The notes under the pieces were generated by a model. It was not told the origin of the DNA. It made no database searches and saw only the letters and a list, made by a program, of their open reading frames with translations. From the NCBI GenBank assembly GCA_002457735.1, contig NTKO01000004.1:1-46577 (forward strand): DNA of 46,577 bases, given 5' to 3'. Below, piece after piece: positions 27,501-35,542 of the stretch (its first letter is position 1; each line of letters begins with the position of its first letter). Source of the stretch: Bacteroidetes bacterium MED-G13 (GTDB lineage Bacteria > Bacteroidota > Bacteroidia > Flavobacteriales > Flavobacteriaceae). Made by a program: the position numbers and the translations under genes.

Positions 27501-30242
27501 ATCTTGAACTGTGTTGTCTGCAATTGTAGTATTAAACTCTACTGCTAGTGTATTATCCCCATTACACAAAACTTGATCAGGAATTGCATCAACAGAAACA
27601 GTTGGGTTTACAGTTATAACAATATCAAAGTCATCGCCATCACAACCATTATAATTTGGAGTAACGCTGTAAGTTAATGTCGCCGGATATTCACTTGTAT
27701 TGCTTAATTGATTACTAATTGATGACTGGGCTGATGCAGATATACCTCCGGTAACAGCATCCGTAGGATCACTTACGGGAGCAGGCCAGCTATAAGTTAT
27801 TCCAATTGGGACTATTTCAGTAGGAAAATTATCTATTGGTTGAATAGTAAATGTTTCACCATCACAAATTGTTTCTTCCTTATTGGCTATAACAGGGATT
27901 GGTTTAAGGGTTAAAGTATATTCAAATGGTGATCCAGCGCACCCATTAGCAATCGGGGTTATTGTATAAACTAAATCCTGGTCAGAATTAGTTAAATTTG
28001 TAATTATTTGAGATGGAATAAATGCAGTTGTGCCACTTTCAACATATCCAGTTAAGTTTTCATTTTCAGTTGCTACCCATGAATACGTTGTTCCATCAAC
28101 ATCTGAAGTTAAATCAAACTGAACTGATGGCTCCAAAGAACATATATCCTGAGATGTAATAGTATTGGTTATTGTCGGCTCTTGACTTAGTGTTATTATA
28201 ATAGTATCCGATGCTAGTGTGTCACAATTAGATCCAGCTGTGACAGTAATATTGTAGGTTCCAAAAGAATTTAACCGAATTGTTGGAAACTCATCAGTAC
28301 TATTTGTGTTATTTACAAAAGCATAATCATTACTGTCTATATTCAATCCGTTAACCGTCCAAGTATAATCGGACGGAGCAGAAAAACCATTTGAATAAAT
28401 TGGTATTAATTGATCAGAAAAATCAATAAGTAAAGAAGAAGTGGAACAAAATGTCATTGAATCTAACTCAATATCGACATCTGGGTTACCTAGGACATTT
28501 ATTGTTTCACTATTTGTGTCGGTACCACATTCGGTAGTAACTGACAAAGTTAAAATATAACTACCCGCTTCAGTAAAAGAAATAATTGGATTTTGACTTT
28601 GGAGTGTTGTGGGTATATTTTCAGAATCATTAAATAAGACATAACCAGAATCTGGTGAAATACTCCATAAATAAGTAGGGGTCTCATTTGCAAGCTCAAT
28701 ATCACATGTAACAGGAACAATATTTGACTCTCCCATCAAGTTTATAACATCATTTTCACAAACATCTCCAACGGGGCTAAAATTTGCTTCCGGAATATCT
28801 TCAATATTAATTATTCCAATATATTGAGATTCTGAAAGACAAGCAGCAGGGTTCACTGCTATTAATTTAATTTCCCAACAACCAATCTCATCGACATCAT
28901 TAGCAGGAATTATTAGATTTTCTCCTGACACCCAAGAATTATTTAGTAATGATACCGGTAAAAAATCTGAAAAGCTAGGTTTTTTGACTTGCCAATCATA
29001 ATTGACATCACCAGCACATTCTCCGGTAGTTGTTGGGTATGATCCTGGGATAGTAGTGTTATTAACCAAAATATCTTCGCTAATACACTGCTCAGCTGCA
29101 AGTTCAAACTGAGCATCAGGTGCCTCTGCAGTAGCAATATCTTTGGATGCCCCCAAACCATTTTGACTATAATTATCACATTGAGTATCAACTCCTTTAT
29201 TAAATAACTTGAAAGAAACCAAAAAACTTGAGTTACCATTTGCTGTACATGAAGCCTCCTCAAAAATATGTGTAATAGGATTTATAGGATCGCTATATAA
29301 TTCCAGTAACTGGGCTTGCGTGAGAATTAAATCTTCAGAACCATCACCAAAACTTATTATATAATAAGATCCCATAGAATTACTTCCAATTCCTAAGTCT
29401 CCAACATCAATATTAAATGTTACCTCCGCTCCAACGCAAACAGTTTCAGAAGATGCATTTCCAAAAATGGTTGCACTAGTATGAAAAATAAATGCTGAGC
29501 TGAAAAAAGTTGAAAATCCCTCGGTGGTAGTCTCATGAACCTGAATATTATAAGTTCCGACAAAAAGGTTTTCAGGAATTTGATAAACAGTTCCAGAAAT
29601 GGGGTTTAATGTAACAGAAGTTCCATCTGAAACATCAATTAAACTTACTTCTACTGAGCTTTGATCATTCATGGGAGTAACTGTAAAAAACTTATTACTA
29701 CTTGGCATATCAGCAGAGACAGAATTATAATTTTGATTATATGATCCAAAGAATGGATTTATTAAATTCACGTTATCATTTAAGCACTGAGTATAGCTTG
29801 AATTTGATTCAATATTTGAGGAGAGTGAAGGAGTGGAATTTATGGTTGAATTATTTACCGAAAAAAATTCTGTTTCTTCAACTAATTCTGGTTGTGTTGA
29901 CCTGATTCTTAATTTGTATTCGCCTGAATCAAGATTTTCAGGAAGAATACCATTTATTAAAGAAGTATAGAAGTCATTTGCTATATTTAAAACGGTTGGA
30001 TTATCAAAATCTCCACCAGGCTCTGAAAGCTCTAAAATAAAACTATTGTTAAGATTATCATCCAAATCAGCAGCATTTACAAAATCAAATATTCCAGAAG
30101 GGTTAATATGAACCGAAACAGAAGAACCAGAAGCATAAGAAACACTTGAGTTAAAATTAATTATCTCAATTTCTGCATCAGTTCCTTGAGGAAAAAGATT
30201 CAAGTAGGAAAATAATAAAATAAATAATAAAATATTTCTCAC
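24555..30242 (-). CDS. Giant SprB-like secreted adhesin with type B T9SS sorting domain
   Basis: This is a 1895-residue surface protein. A signal peptide (1-19) is followed by beta-rich PKD/Ig-like segments to about residue 680, one with SFGDGSEDL. Nine tandem PKD-like units of about 96 residues cover roughly 685-1551, each with VNP at the start, a TYxWTNDN core and a TGNPETFTI-like end. Then come two SprB-type repeats (about 1552-1710; GGSGVYNFLWSNG, GGLPPYEIDWS), a PKD domain with WDFGDGSP, and a C-terminal type B sorting domain (about 1808-1895; LPTAFSPNNDGINDT). It should be exported by T9SS and act as a gliding or attachment adhesin. SprF follows after 4 bases. Ligand unknown. Confidence 0.85.
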   Translation of the reverse strand: MRNILLFILLFSYLNLFPQGTDAEIEIINFNSSVSYASGSSVSVHINPSGIFDFVNAADLDDNLNNSFILELSEPGGDFDNPTVLNIANDFYTSLINGILPENLDSGEYKLRIRSTQPELVEETEFFSVNNSTINSTPSLSSNIESNSSYTQCLNDNVNLINPFFGSYNQNYNSVSADMPSSNKFFTVTPMNDQSSVEVSLIDVSDGTSVTLNPISGTVYQIPENLFVGTYNIQVHETTTEGFSTFFSSAFIFHTSATIFGNASSETVCVGAEVTFNIDVGDLGIGSNSMGSYYIISFGDGSEDLILTQAQLLELYSDPINPITHIFEEASCTANGNSSFLVSFKLFNKGVDTQCDNYSQNGLGASKDIATAEAPDAQFELAAEQCISEDILVNNTTIPGSYPTTTGECAGDVNYDWQVKKPSFSDFLPVSLLNNSWVSGENLIIPANDVDEIGCWEIKLIAVNPAACLSESQYIGIINIEDIPEANFSPVGDVCENDVINLMGESNIVPVTCDIELANETPTYLWSISPDSGYVLFNDSENIPTTLQSQNPIISFTEAGSYILTLSVTTECGTDTNSETINVLGNPDVDIELDSMTFCSTSSLLIDFSDQLIPIYSNGFSAPSDYTWTVNGLNIDSNDYAFVNNTNSTDEFPTIRLNSFGTYNITVTAGSNCDTLASDTIIITLSQEPTITNTITSQDICSLEPSVQFDLTSDVDGTTYSWVATENENLTGYVESGTTAFIPSQIITNLTNSDQDLVYTITPIANGCAGSPFEYTLTLKPIPVIANKEETICDGETFTIQPIDNFPTEIVPIGITYSWPAPVSDPTDAVTGGISASAQSSISNQLSNTSEYPATLTYSVTPNYNGCDGDDFDIVITVNPTVSVDAIPDQVLCNGDNTLAVEFNTTIADNTVQDSGEISYTWTNDNTDIGLDASGTGNIPSFTTTNSTTAPITANITVTSIYTFNDVSCEGESETYSITVNPSPQVEFSEDDQFITSGNSTVPVTLSSSTDGVTFAWTALAEDGITGLSTTSETDVIPPETLLNTTTEPQTVTYTAIATGDVGFDCEGLPTNYVVTVNPLAQVNPVDDQVICNEENLSIEFSTNITGGTMTYSWTNDNIEIGLVAEGTGNLDFLATNNSEQPITANITVTPTFTNGGNSNQGDPINFSISVNPTAQINNIENIVVSNGELIGPVEFTTINTGGTTTYQWTNDSTDIGIANSGNENISEFAAVNDGDIPISATIEVIPSFEENGLSCSGEPINFNITINPDAQVNEIDDLVYNDGDLVQIPFSSSNSGGENTYEWTSTDPSTGMESSGSGNIEFIATNTGNSPIVTTVTVNPTFENGGVSNTGNPETFTITVNPVPQVELIQNSIICAGEEIEDINFSTLNTGGTTTYAWTNDNPAIGLAASGTGDIPSFTAINNTTSTFVATIEVTPTFENGGTSSTGNPETFTITVNPGAQVDSVVDQVLCNGELTNDILFTTTNIDGTTTYAWTNDNPAIGLAASGTGDIPSFTAINNTTSTIVATIEVTPTYENGGVTCAGNPETFTISVLSDISITSFNITDAIDCNDPFSGAIDITVSGGSGVYNFLWSNGAISQNLTAVTSGDYFVTITDNEGCAYTSNVFNIFRQQDLVVNLTTQTFAVCETSLVTQQNNISISGGLPPYEIDWSAGAVSLGDNTEMTAYQNGVYNVIVTDQYGCEVDTEIIVDLDDLSVNGASFDYVSIGTLNCGLGVLEEIEFTNTSDGDVLGITWDFGDGSPLVSGDVVTHQYTTVGEFEATITVQYNYGCIEVYSQEIEVADGFGIMLPTAFSPNNDGINDTIRPVYNCVNDINMSVYDTFGSLIYYENSIDLQGWDGILNGKKAESGNYLIVVNGTTIFGEKINLKGVFVLLR
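25601..26464 (-). repeat. Tandem 288-bp coding repeats in the giant adhesin
   Basis: The segment TCTCAGGATT recurs at 25601, 25889 and 26177, an exact 288-base period (96 codons). The first two copies are nearly identical: 25681-25766 and 25969-26054 differ at 3 of 86 bases, and at protein level 36 consecutive residues are the same. The third copy is more diverged. Older, weaker copies continue to about 28190. This indicates a recent duplication within a longer repeat array. Confidence 0.9.
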
Positions 30243-30306
30243 AATTCTTTATTTATTACATTTCAATTTAACAATACATAACCTAATAATATGTAATTAT
30301 TAAGTT

Positions 30307-30339
30307 AAAAAAAAAGTCATCGTTTAAGATGACTTTTTT
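30307..30339 (-). terminator. Terminator of the initiator tRNA
   Basis: The stem GTCATC (30316-30321)/GATGAC (30328-30333) is extended by flanking A/T runs on both sides, with a 6-base loop. On the minus strand it is followed by nine T and lies just 3' of the tRNA. It may work in both directions. Confidence 0.85.
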
Positions 30340-30344
30340 GATAG

Positions 30345-30417
<73 letters not shown>

Positions 30418-30427
30418 ATATGGTCTG

Positions 30428-30458
30428 CAAATATACAAGGGATTTTAATATTTGCAAG
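30428..30458 (-). promoter_or_regulatory. Promoter of the initiator tRNA
   Basis: On the minus strand, CTTG (30455-30458) is followed by a 19-base spacer and TATATTTG (30428-30435). This is the canonical Bacteroidota -33/-7 arrangement. The predicted transcript start is a few bases before the tRNA 5' end at 30417. It is the best-formed promoter in the window. Confidence 0.8.
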
Positions 30459-30510
30459 TAATTAAATTTTATAAGTCAAAATATATTTTTATGAGAAACA
30501 CGCAGATCAA

Positions 30511-31638
30511 TTACCAACTCCACATATCATGTTCAAAGTTTCTAATCTTTTCTTTAATTCTCTCCGACTCAAGTAATCTCTGAAATGCATTATCAGTTAT
30601 ATACTCACCAATTTTTCTATCTTCATACATATTCTCTTCCAAATATATCATAGTATGAAATCTTCTGGCATTTATTAGTTCATCAAAAGACTTTCTAACA
30701 ACGCTATTTCTATCACTAAACACATAAGAGTCCTTTAGAACATTCCTTGCATCAGGATAATATATCCAAAACATTTCTACAGGAGGGGTCCTTTCTTCAG
30801 GGCTTAGACCTGCATCCTCTTTTTTATTTAACACTTGCCTTGCAACAGGTGCAATCGCAAGCGGTCTATACTTTAATTCAGCAATTCTCTTATCAAAATA
30901 CCATATACCTTTAATTTTATAATGATCAATCATATCATAAGTAAACTCATACGTGTCAACATATTTGTCTCCATAATTTTCTTGAAACCAATCCATTAAT
31001 GCTGTATCACGAGTGTTTTCATATGCCTGCAGTTCATCTTTTTTAGTTTCATCATATTGTTGGTCAAATGAAAGGACGCTAAAATATTCATCTAAATCTG
31101 CAATACTATCATACTGCGCTCCTAATGGAATTTCATTATTCATTATAAAGAAGTTACGACTACCACTAGCTTGTGTGTCAATAACGTCTCTACCTCTTCT
31201 GTTTATTTCTCTGTAGGATAAGCCTTGAAAATCTGTATTCTTATTTACGAAATCATCATACGTAATCTTGTTATTAAATTTTCCATCATCATATATTTTT
31301 GTTATATCACCGCGTTCAATTCCTTTTAGCAAATAGTAGATTAATGGTCTTCTTTCTTTTCCAACAACCATTGTATCGATTGGATATAAGTATGGAAAGT
31401 TTACCCGTTGGTCCAAATCAATAACTTCCCAAATAACTTTAGAAAACAGAATATCTCTATCATCAACATAACCATATTCAAGTTTTTGATCCTCATCTTG
31501 TCTAATCTGCATATCATCTCTGACGCCAATATCAGCAGGGTCCTTAGCATTTAGAATATTAACCTGCGAAAATGTTTCAAAACAGATTGAAATAACTAAA
31601 ATAAAAAGTATTAAATATTTATTTCTCATTAATTTCAT
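30511..31638 (-). CDS. gldN: Type IX secretion/gliding protein GldN (PorN)
   Basis: GldN is a periplasmic partner of GldK in the ring structure of the type IX secretion system. A signal peptide ends near TFSQ; then the recognised family pattern follows: DIGVRDDMQIRQDED, DDRDILFSKVIWEVIDLDQRVNFPYLYP, and IERGDITKIYDD. The C-terminus contains MFWIYYPDARNVLKDSYVFSDRNS. The 375-residue length is a little longer than many GldN proteins; residues about 125-225 include an acidic insertion-like part. Two ATGs (31638 and 31629) could start it. It is the last gene of gldKLMN, 4 bases after gldM. Confidence 0.92.
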   Translation of the reverse strand: MKLMRNKYLILFILVISICFETFSQVNILNAKDPADIGVRDDMQIRQDEDQKLEYGYVDDRDILFSKVIWEVIDLDQRVNFPYLYPIDTMVVGKERRPLIYYLLKGIERGDITKIYDDGKFNNKITYDDFVNKNTDFQGLSYREINRRGRDVIDTQASGSRNFFIMNNEIPLGAQYDSIADLDEYFSVLSFDQQYDETKKDELQAYENTRDTALMDWFQENYGDKYVDTYEFTYDMIDHYKIKGIWYFDKRIAELKYRPLAIAPVARQVLNKKEDAGLSPEERTPPVEMFWIYYPDARNVLKDSYVFSDRNSVVRKSFDELINARRFHTMIYLEENMYEDRKIGEYITDNAFQRLLESERIKEKIRNFEHDMWSW

Positions 31639-31642
31639 TTAA

Positions 31643-33256
31643 TTACATTAGGGTAAATGATGTTGATCTAGCATCTTTTATCTGCGTTGCTGTTCCAATA
31701 GCTGATGTTTTTATATCTGAAATTCTAACCAAGGAATTTCTTCCTGCTCTATCAATTGCCCGCTTTGCAGCAGCTGATAGTTCATCTCCAGTACAATCAA
31801 AAGAACCTATGCCCTCAACGGTTAACTTAAAACTCTGAACTCTAAGTCTTAACTCAAAATTAAAAGATTCACCAAATCCAGCTGTAATTCTTGCACCTTT
31901 AAAGTTAGCCTTTGTCAAGACTTCAGGATTATCTCCATCAACACTTCCAAAGGGGGTTGGCAAAGGCTTAATGTTGAATTTAACCTTTGATGAGACTTTC
32001 TCTCCAGATGGGAGTTCTCCGATCACTAGGATATCTAATTCACGCTTTCCAGCTATTTCTCTAATAGGCTTACTCAAATCTAACTCATAATCATTTGGCC
32101 CATTTAAAGTCTTTTTTCTTCCTCTATCAAAAATTGTTTTACCTTTCTTCAGTCCTGGGGTTCTGGCTGTAACCTTATTAGCAGGAATACCTGCAAAAGA
32201 AATGGTAAAAGGATTTGATACACCTTGATATACAGTATTCATCTTATCAGCAGAGATTGTTGCAGTATTAGGTTTTGGAACAACAGCATATTTACTATTA
32301 ACAGGAATTGTAATTACTTCACCTTCTTCAATAAACTGAAATTCTCCCTCGATTTCCCTTTCTCCAATTCTTCCTGCGGGAAACTTAACCAATGTTTGAC
32401 CTTCTTGCATAGACTCTTCTCCTAATTCAACACCGTTAATAATTACTTTATCCGCCTTTAATGTCTTGTCGTTCTTACCAAGAATAATTCGACCAGTAAA
32501 ATTTTCTCCAGCAAAAAATGCATTTTTGTCTGGAATCACGATGGCATCAAAATTGGTTAGCGAGGCTTCAATTTTAAGTTTACCCTCAAGCATGGTGGAT
32601 AGTAACTGAGCTTCGATATTTTTGACAGATGATTGAAGTAGCGTCATTTTAGTAATGGAAGCAATTAAAGGGAATCCTTTAAAATGATAATCTAAATATT
32701 CTAGGGCTTTCCCCTGCACAGGCTGAACCTTTTCAGTAGAAAATTTAGATAAAACTTCCTCTCCAATTGAAGCAAGCTTTGGATCATCACTTGCTATTCT
32801 AGCAAATTCATTTCTGTAAGAATTCATTTCATTTAAAAATCTTTGGCCCTCTTCTTTTAAGGCAGCGCCGTCAAAAAACAATTGATCAAAATAAACAGTC
32901 TTGTCTAATTTTTCATAAGCTGTTCTGCTAATATTTGATCTCTCAGCATCGGCATAAGCACCGTCTTTCAGTGACTCCAAGTAATTATAGAACTTTCCTG
33001 AGATCTCACGTATTGAGTCAGCCTTTAATTTCAAATCAAGGTATTTCGCAGCTTGTTCTTCAGCTTTTTCTTCTAAACCCTGCATGAATTGATCATTTCT
33101 TTCTTGTAACTCTAAATTTGTTTCAGATAATTCTTCGGTCATACTTCCAAAAGCAGTTAAAACTTCTTTGGACATATTAAGGGCCAACATGGCGATAAAT
33201 ATGAGATACATCATATTTATCATTTTTTGCCTTGGACTTTCTTTACTTCCAGCCAT
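31643..33256 (-). CDS. gldM: Type IX secretion/gliding motor protein GldM (PorM)
   Basis: GldM spans the inner membrane through one N-terminal helix and reaches across the periplasm to the GldK/N ring; with GldL it forms the proton-driven motor. The protein begins with a cytoplasmic stub and the helix MINMMYLIFIAMLALNMS, including the conserved motor-type segment. A long helical region (about 35-220) and then beta domains (about 220-537) match its known elongated four-domain shape. At 537 residues it is full length. It lies 24 bases after gldL. Confidence 0.95.
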   Translation of the reverse strand: MAGSKESPRQKMINMMYLIFIAMLALNMSKEVLTAFGSMTEELSETNLELQERNDQFMQGLEEKAEEQAAKYLDLKLKADSIREISGKFYNYLESLKDGAYADAERSNISRTAYEKLDKTVYFDQLFFDGAALKEEGQRFLNEMNSYRNEFARIASDDPKLASIGEEVLSKFSTEKVQPVQGKALEYLDYHFKGFPLIASITKMTLLQSSVKNIEAQLLSTMLEGKLKIEASLTNFDAIVIPDKNAFFAGENFTGRIILGKNDKTLKADKVIINGVELGEESMQEGQTLVKFPAGRIGEREIEGEFQFIEEGEVITIPVNSKYAVVPKPNTATISADKMNTVYQGVSNPFTISFAGIPANKVTARTPGLKKGKTIFDRGRKKTLNGPNDYELDLSKPIREIAGKRELDILVIGELPSGEKVSSKVKFNIKPLPTPFGSVDGDNPEVLTKANFKGARITAGFGESFNFELRLRVQSFKLTVEGIGSFDCTGDELSAAAKRAIDRAGRNSLVRISDIKTSAIGTATQIKDARSTSFTLM

Positions 33257-33280
33257 TTTTTAAGTTTTAATTAATGTTAT

Positions 33281-33811
33281 TTATTTTTTTGTCATTGCAC
33301 TTAAAACTCCGCCATAAACAGAATTCAAAGATTCTAGATTACTGGATAAAGCTGCCATTTGTTTTGTTAACTCATTAGCGTTTGTGGCAAAATCTTTATT
33401 AATTTTTACCATACTCTGCGCACTTTCAGCGCCAGTTTTGGCAGATGTTTCAAAGTCTTTAATACTTTTAGATAAGCTTGAAATAAGATCTTTGTCTAAT
33501 TTTGCCTCTTGTAGCATATTATCAAGTTTTTTAGATAGTAATCCACCAGGTGATTTTGCTGCTCCGCCTCCAAGTTCAGGATATACTTTTTCCCAATCAT
33601 ATTCCTTGTCCTCTTTTGCCATGTCAGGATCAACTGCAGAATAAGCAAAAATCAATGCCTCCACAACAAGGCCAATAGTTAGCATCGTATTGGCGGCAGA
33701 TGGCCAAAAGTCAGGACTAAAGTGTGTTATTTTCATGAGGGCCCCAATAATAACAATTGCAGCTCCGAATCCATAAATTGCATTACTTACTTTTTTACTT
33801 AGTTTAAACAT
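33281..33811 (-). CDS. gldL: Type IX secretion/gliding motor protein GldL (PorL)
   Basis: GldL is the inner-membrane stator-like partner of GldM. Two membrane helices are visible (about 9-27 and 37-56); the first ends in MKITHF and the second contains the Glu of VVEALIFAYSA, the residue type linked to proton use. A cytoplasmic tail follows, with coiled-coil character (LDKDLISSLSKSIKDFETSAK). The protein has 176 residues, shorter than the roughly 200 or more I expect for many GldL proteins; the shortening is in the C-terminal tail. It is 25 bases downstream of gldK. Confidence 0.93.
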   Translation of the reverse strand: MFKLSKKVSNAIYGFGAAIVIIGALMKITHFSPDFWPSAANTMLTIGLVVEALIFAYSAVDPDMAKEDKEYDWEKVYPELGGGAAKSPGGLLSKKLDNMLQEAKLDKDLISSLSKSIKDFETSAKTGAESAQSMVKINKDFATNANELTKQMAALSSNLESLNSVYGGVLSAMTKK

Positions 33812-33836
33812 AATATTTGTATTTAGTGTTTATTTT

Positions 33837-35450
33837 TTAATTTATTGAACTTTTTCTATTATTCTGTCTTCTTACAGAAGTATTAGTCATTGCATTAGCA
33901 CTGTAATCTGTACCAAGGTAATCATTTACAGTTCTAAATCCAATGTAACTTCTTGCCTGATCTGCATACTCATAATCTCTAGAGCTTACCTGTAAAAAAT
34001 ACTTTACATCTTTCCAGGAACCACCTCGGATAATTTTTTTCTTGTTAGTTGATTTATTCACATTTGGATTCATTGTTATAGAGAAATCATACGCCTCAGG
34101 CTCATAAGATGAGTCTACCCACTCAGATACATTTCCCGCCATATTGTAAAGATTATAACCATTTGGATCATATGCATTAGCTTCAACGGTGTATAATGCC
34201 TGATCAACAGCATAATCACCTCTCATTGGCTTGAAATTTGCCATAAAACATCCTCTATCATTTTTGGTGTAAGGGCCACCCCATGGATATGTTGCTCCCT
34301 GCAAACCACCTCTGGCAGCATACTCCCATTCAGCTTCAGTTGGAAGTCTAAATTTTGGAACTAAGCTCTTTTTCTTTTTAGTCTTTTGATAAGCATTTTT
34401 AGTAATTGTTCTCCATTCACAAAATGCTTGAGCTTGATGCCAAGTAACACCAACAACAGGATATTCACTATACGCATCATGCCAAAAATAATCATTGTGC
34501 ATGGGTTCGTTGTAAGAATATTTAAAATCTCTTATCCACACCGTTGTGTCAGGATAAATTGGAACCGGAACTTCGGTAATAAAATTACTTCTTTTCAAAT
34601 CAGGAAATTCATTCTGCATAAATTTATCAGTAATCTCAATTTCATCCTCAATATCAAAAGTTCCTTCTTTGTATAAAACAAACTTTGGGAAGCTTCCTGA
34701 AGTAGTAACTTCCTCATATCCCTCAGCTAATAAAGCGCTAATTAAATCTATTTTTCTTTCATCCATTTTTCTTAGATATCCATCACCTCCAGACAAATTT
34801 TTAAACTTGTGTCTGTAAATGAATTTCTCTACATCCCAAGTTCTGATATCGTTAAAAACTTCTGTTTCGTTGAGAAAAAAATCTTCAACTATCTCCAAAT
34901 AATCTAAATCAGGATAATCTTCTCTTTCTAATATAATATCGGTATCCCAATTTAACTTGCGCTTTGCATAATATTCATCATCTGTTGCAGAAATATCATT
35001 TTCAAGCTTCCATTTATCGTAAACAGACATGTCAGAGGTATCCTTATCAATAAAAGCATATTCACGAATTCCATCAGTACTTTCTGAAGCAGGTTCATCA
35101 GAGTTCATAACTTCTTCAGCTCTAATAGCCAATGCAGTTCTTAAAACAGAATCTCTTACCCAGTTCACAAATTGTCTATATTCTGAATTTGTAATTTCAG
35201 TTTCATCCATGTAAAAGGATTTTACTGTTACAGTTTTAGTGGGTGCATCTTCAACTGATGCTAAGTCGTCATCAGATTTACCCATGATAAAAGACCCTCC
35301 AGGGACTAAAACCATGCCATATGGTTTCTCAGGAAAAAACTTATTTCCCTTGACTCCAACGAGCTCTCCTTTAGATTTATTAAGATTACCATTAGAGCCA
35401 CAACTCATGAAAATGGATAGAACTACTAAGACTGTAAAAAATTTTTTCAT
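33837..35450 (-). CDS. gldK: Type IX secretion/gliding lipoprotein GldK (PorK)
   Basis: GldK is an outer-membrane lipoprotein that forms the periplasmic ring with GldN. The signal ends at a lipobox-like FMSC with Cys17. The remainder has the formylglycine-generating-enzyme (SUMF1-like) fold used non-catalytically: GMVLVPGGSFIMG near residue 44, DETEITNSEYRQFV, PVVGVTWHQAQAFCEWR, FRLPTEAEWEYAARGG, NMAGNVSEWV and IIRGGSWKD. A roughly 200-residue insertion (about 110-310) separates the first and later motifs. It is the first of gldKLMN. Confidence 0.95.
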   Translation of the reverse strand: MKKFFTVLVVLSIFMSCGSNGNLNKSKGELVGVKGNKFFPEKPYGMVLVPGGSFIMGKSDDDLASVEDAPTKTVTVKSFYMDETEITNSEYRQFVNWVRDSVLRTALAIRAEEVMNSDEPASESTDGIREYAFIDKDTSDMSVYDKWKLENDISATDDEYYAKRKLNWDTDIILEREDYPDLDYLEIVEDFFLNETEVFNDIRTWDVEKFIYRHKFKNLSGGDGYLRKMDERKIDLISALLAEGYEEVTTSGSFPKFVLYKEGTFDIEDEIEITDKFMQNEFPDLKRSNFITEVPVPIYPDTTVWIRDFKYSYNEPMHNDYFWHDAYSEYPVVGVTWHQAQAFCEWRTITKNAYQKTKKKKSLVPKFRLPTEAEWEYAARGGLQGATYPWGGPYTKNDRGCFMANFKPMRGDYAVDQALYTVEANAYDPNGYNLYNMAGNVSEWVDSSYEPEAYDFSITMNPNVNKSTNKKKIIRGGSWKDVKYFLQVSSRDYEYADQARSYIGFRTVNDYLGTDYSANAMTNTSVRRQNNRKSSIN

Positions 35451-35477
35451 TTTACTTTTTTTAAAAAAAAAGAGGCG

Positions 35478-35509
35478 TAAACTTACCCATATAAATTTAA
35501 ATTACCAAA
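35478..35509 (-). promoter_or_regulatory. Possible gldK promoter
   Basis: The minus strand has TTTTGG at about 35505-35509, a spacer of about 20 bases and TAAGTTTA at 35478-35485. The -7 box ends in A rather than the consensus G. It is 28 bases before the gldK ATG. If real, gldKLMN can be made apart from topA and the arginase-like gene. Confidence 0.35.
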
Positions 35510-35542
35510 AAACTTTTTTTATCAAATAATTAAAAATCTTAA

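Noticed and set aside
25560-28200. Regular repeats that might be a CRISPR array.
   Set aside because: The repeat period is 288 bases, codon-phased, and the copies are diverged coding sequence without short spacers.
24555-30242. Plus-strand and alternate-frame ORFs of 60-110 codons inside the giant adhesin.
   Set aside because: They are antisense or out of frame to a clearly coding, repeat-rich gene and have no family features.
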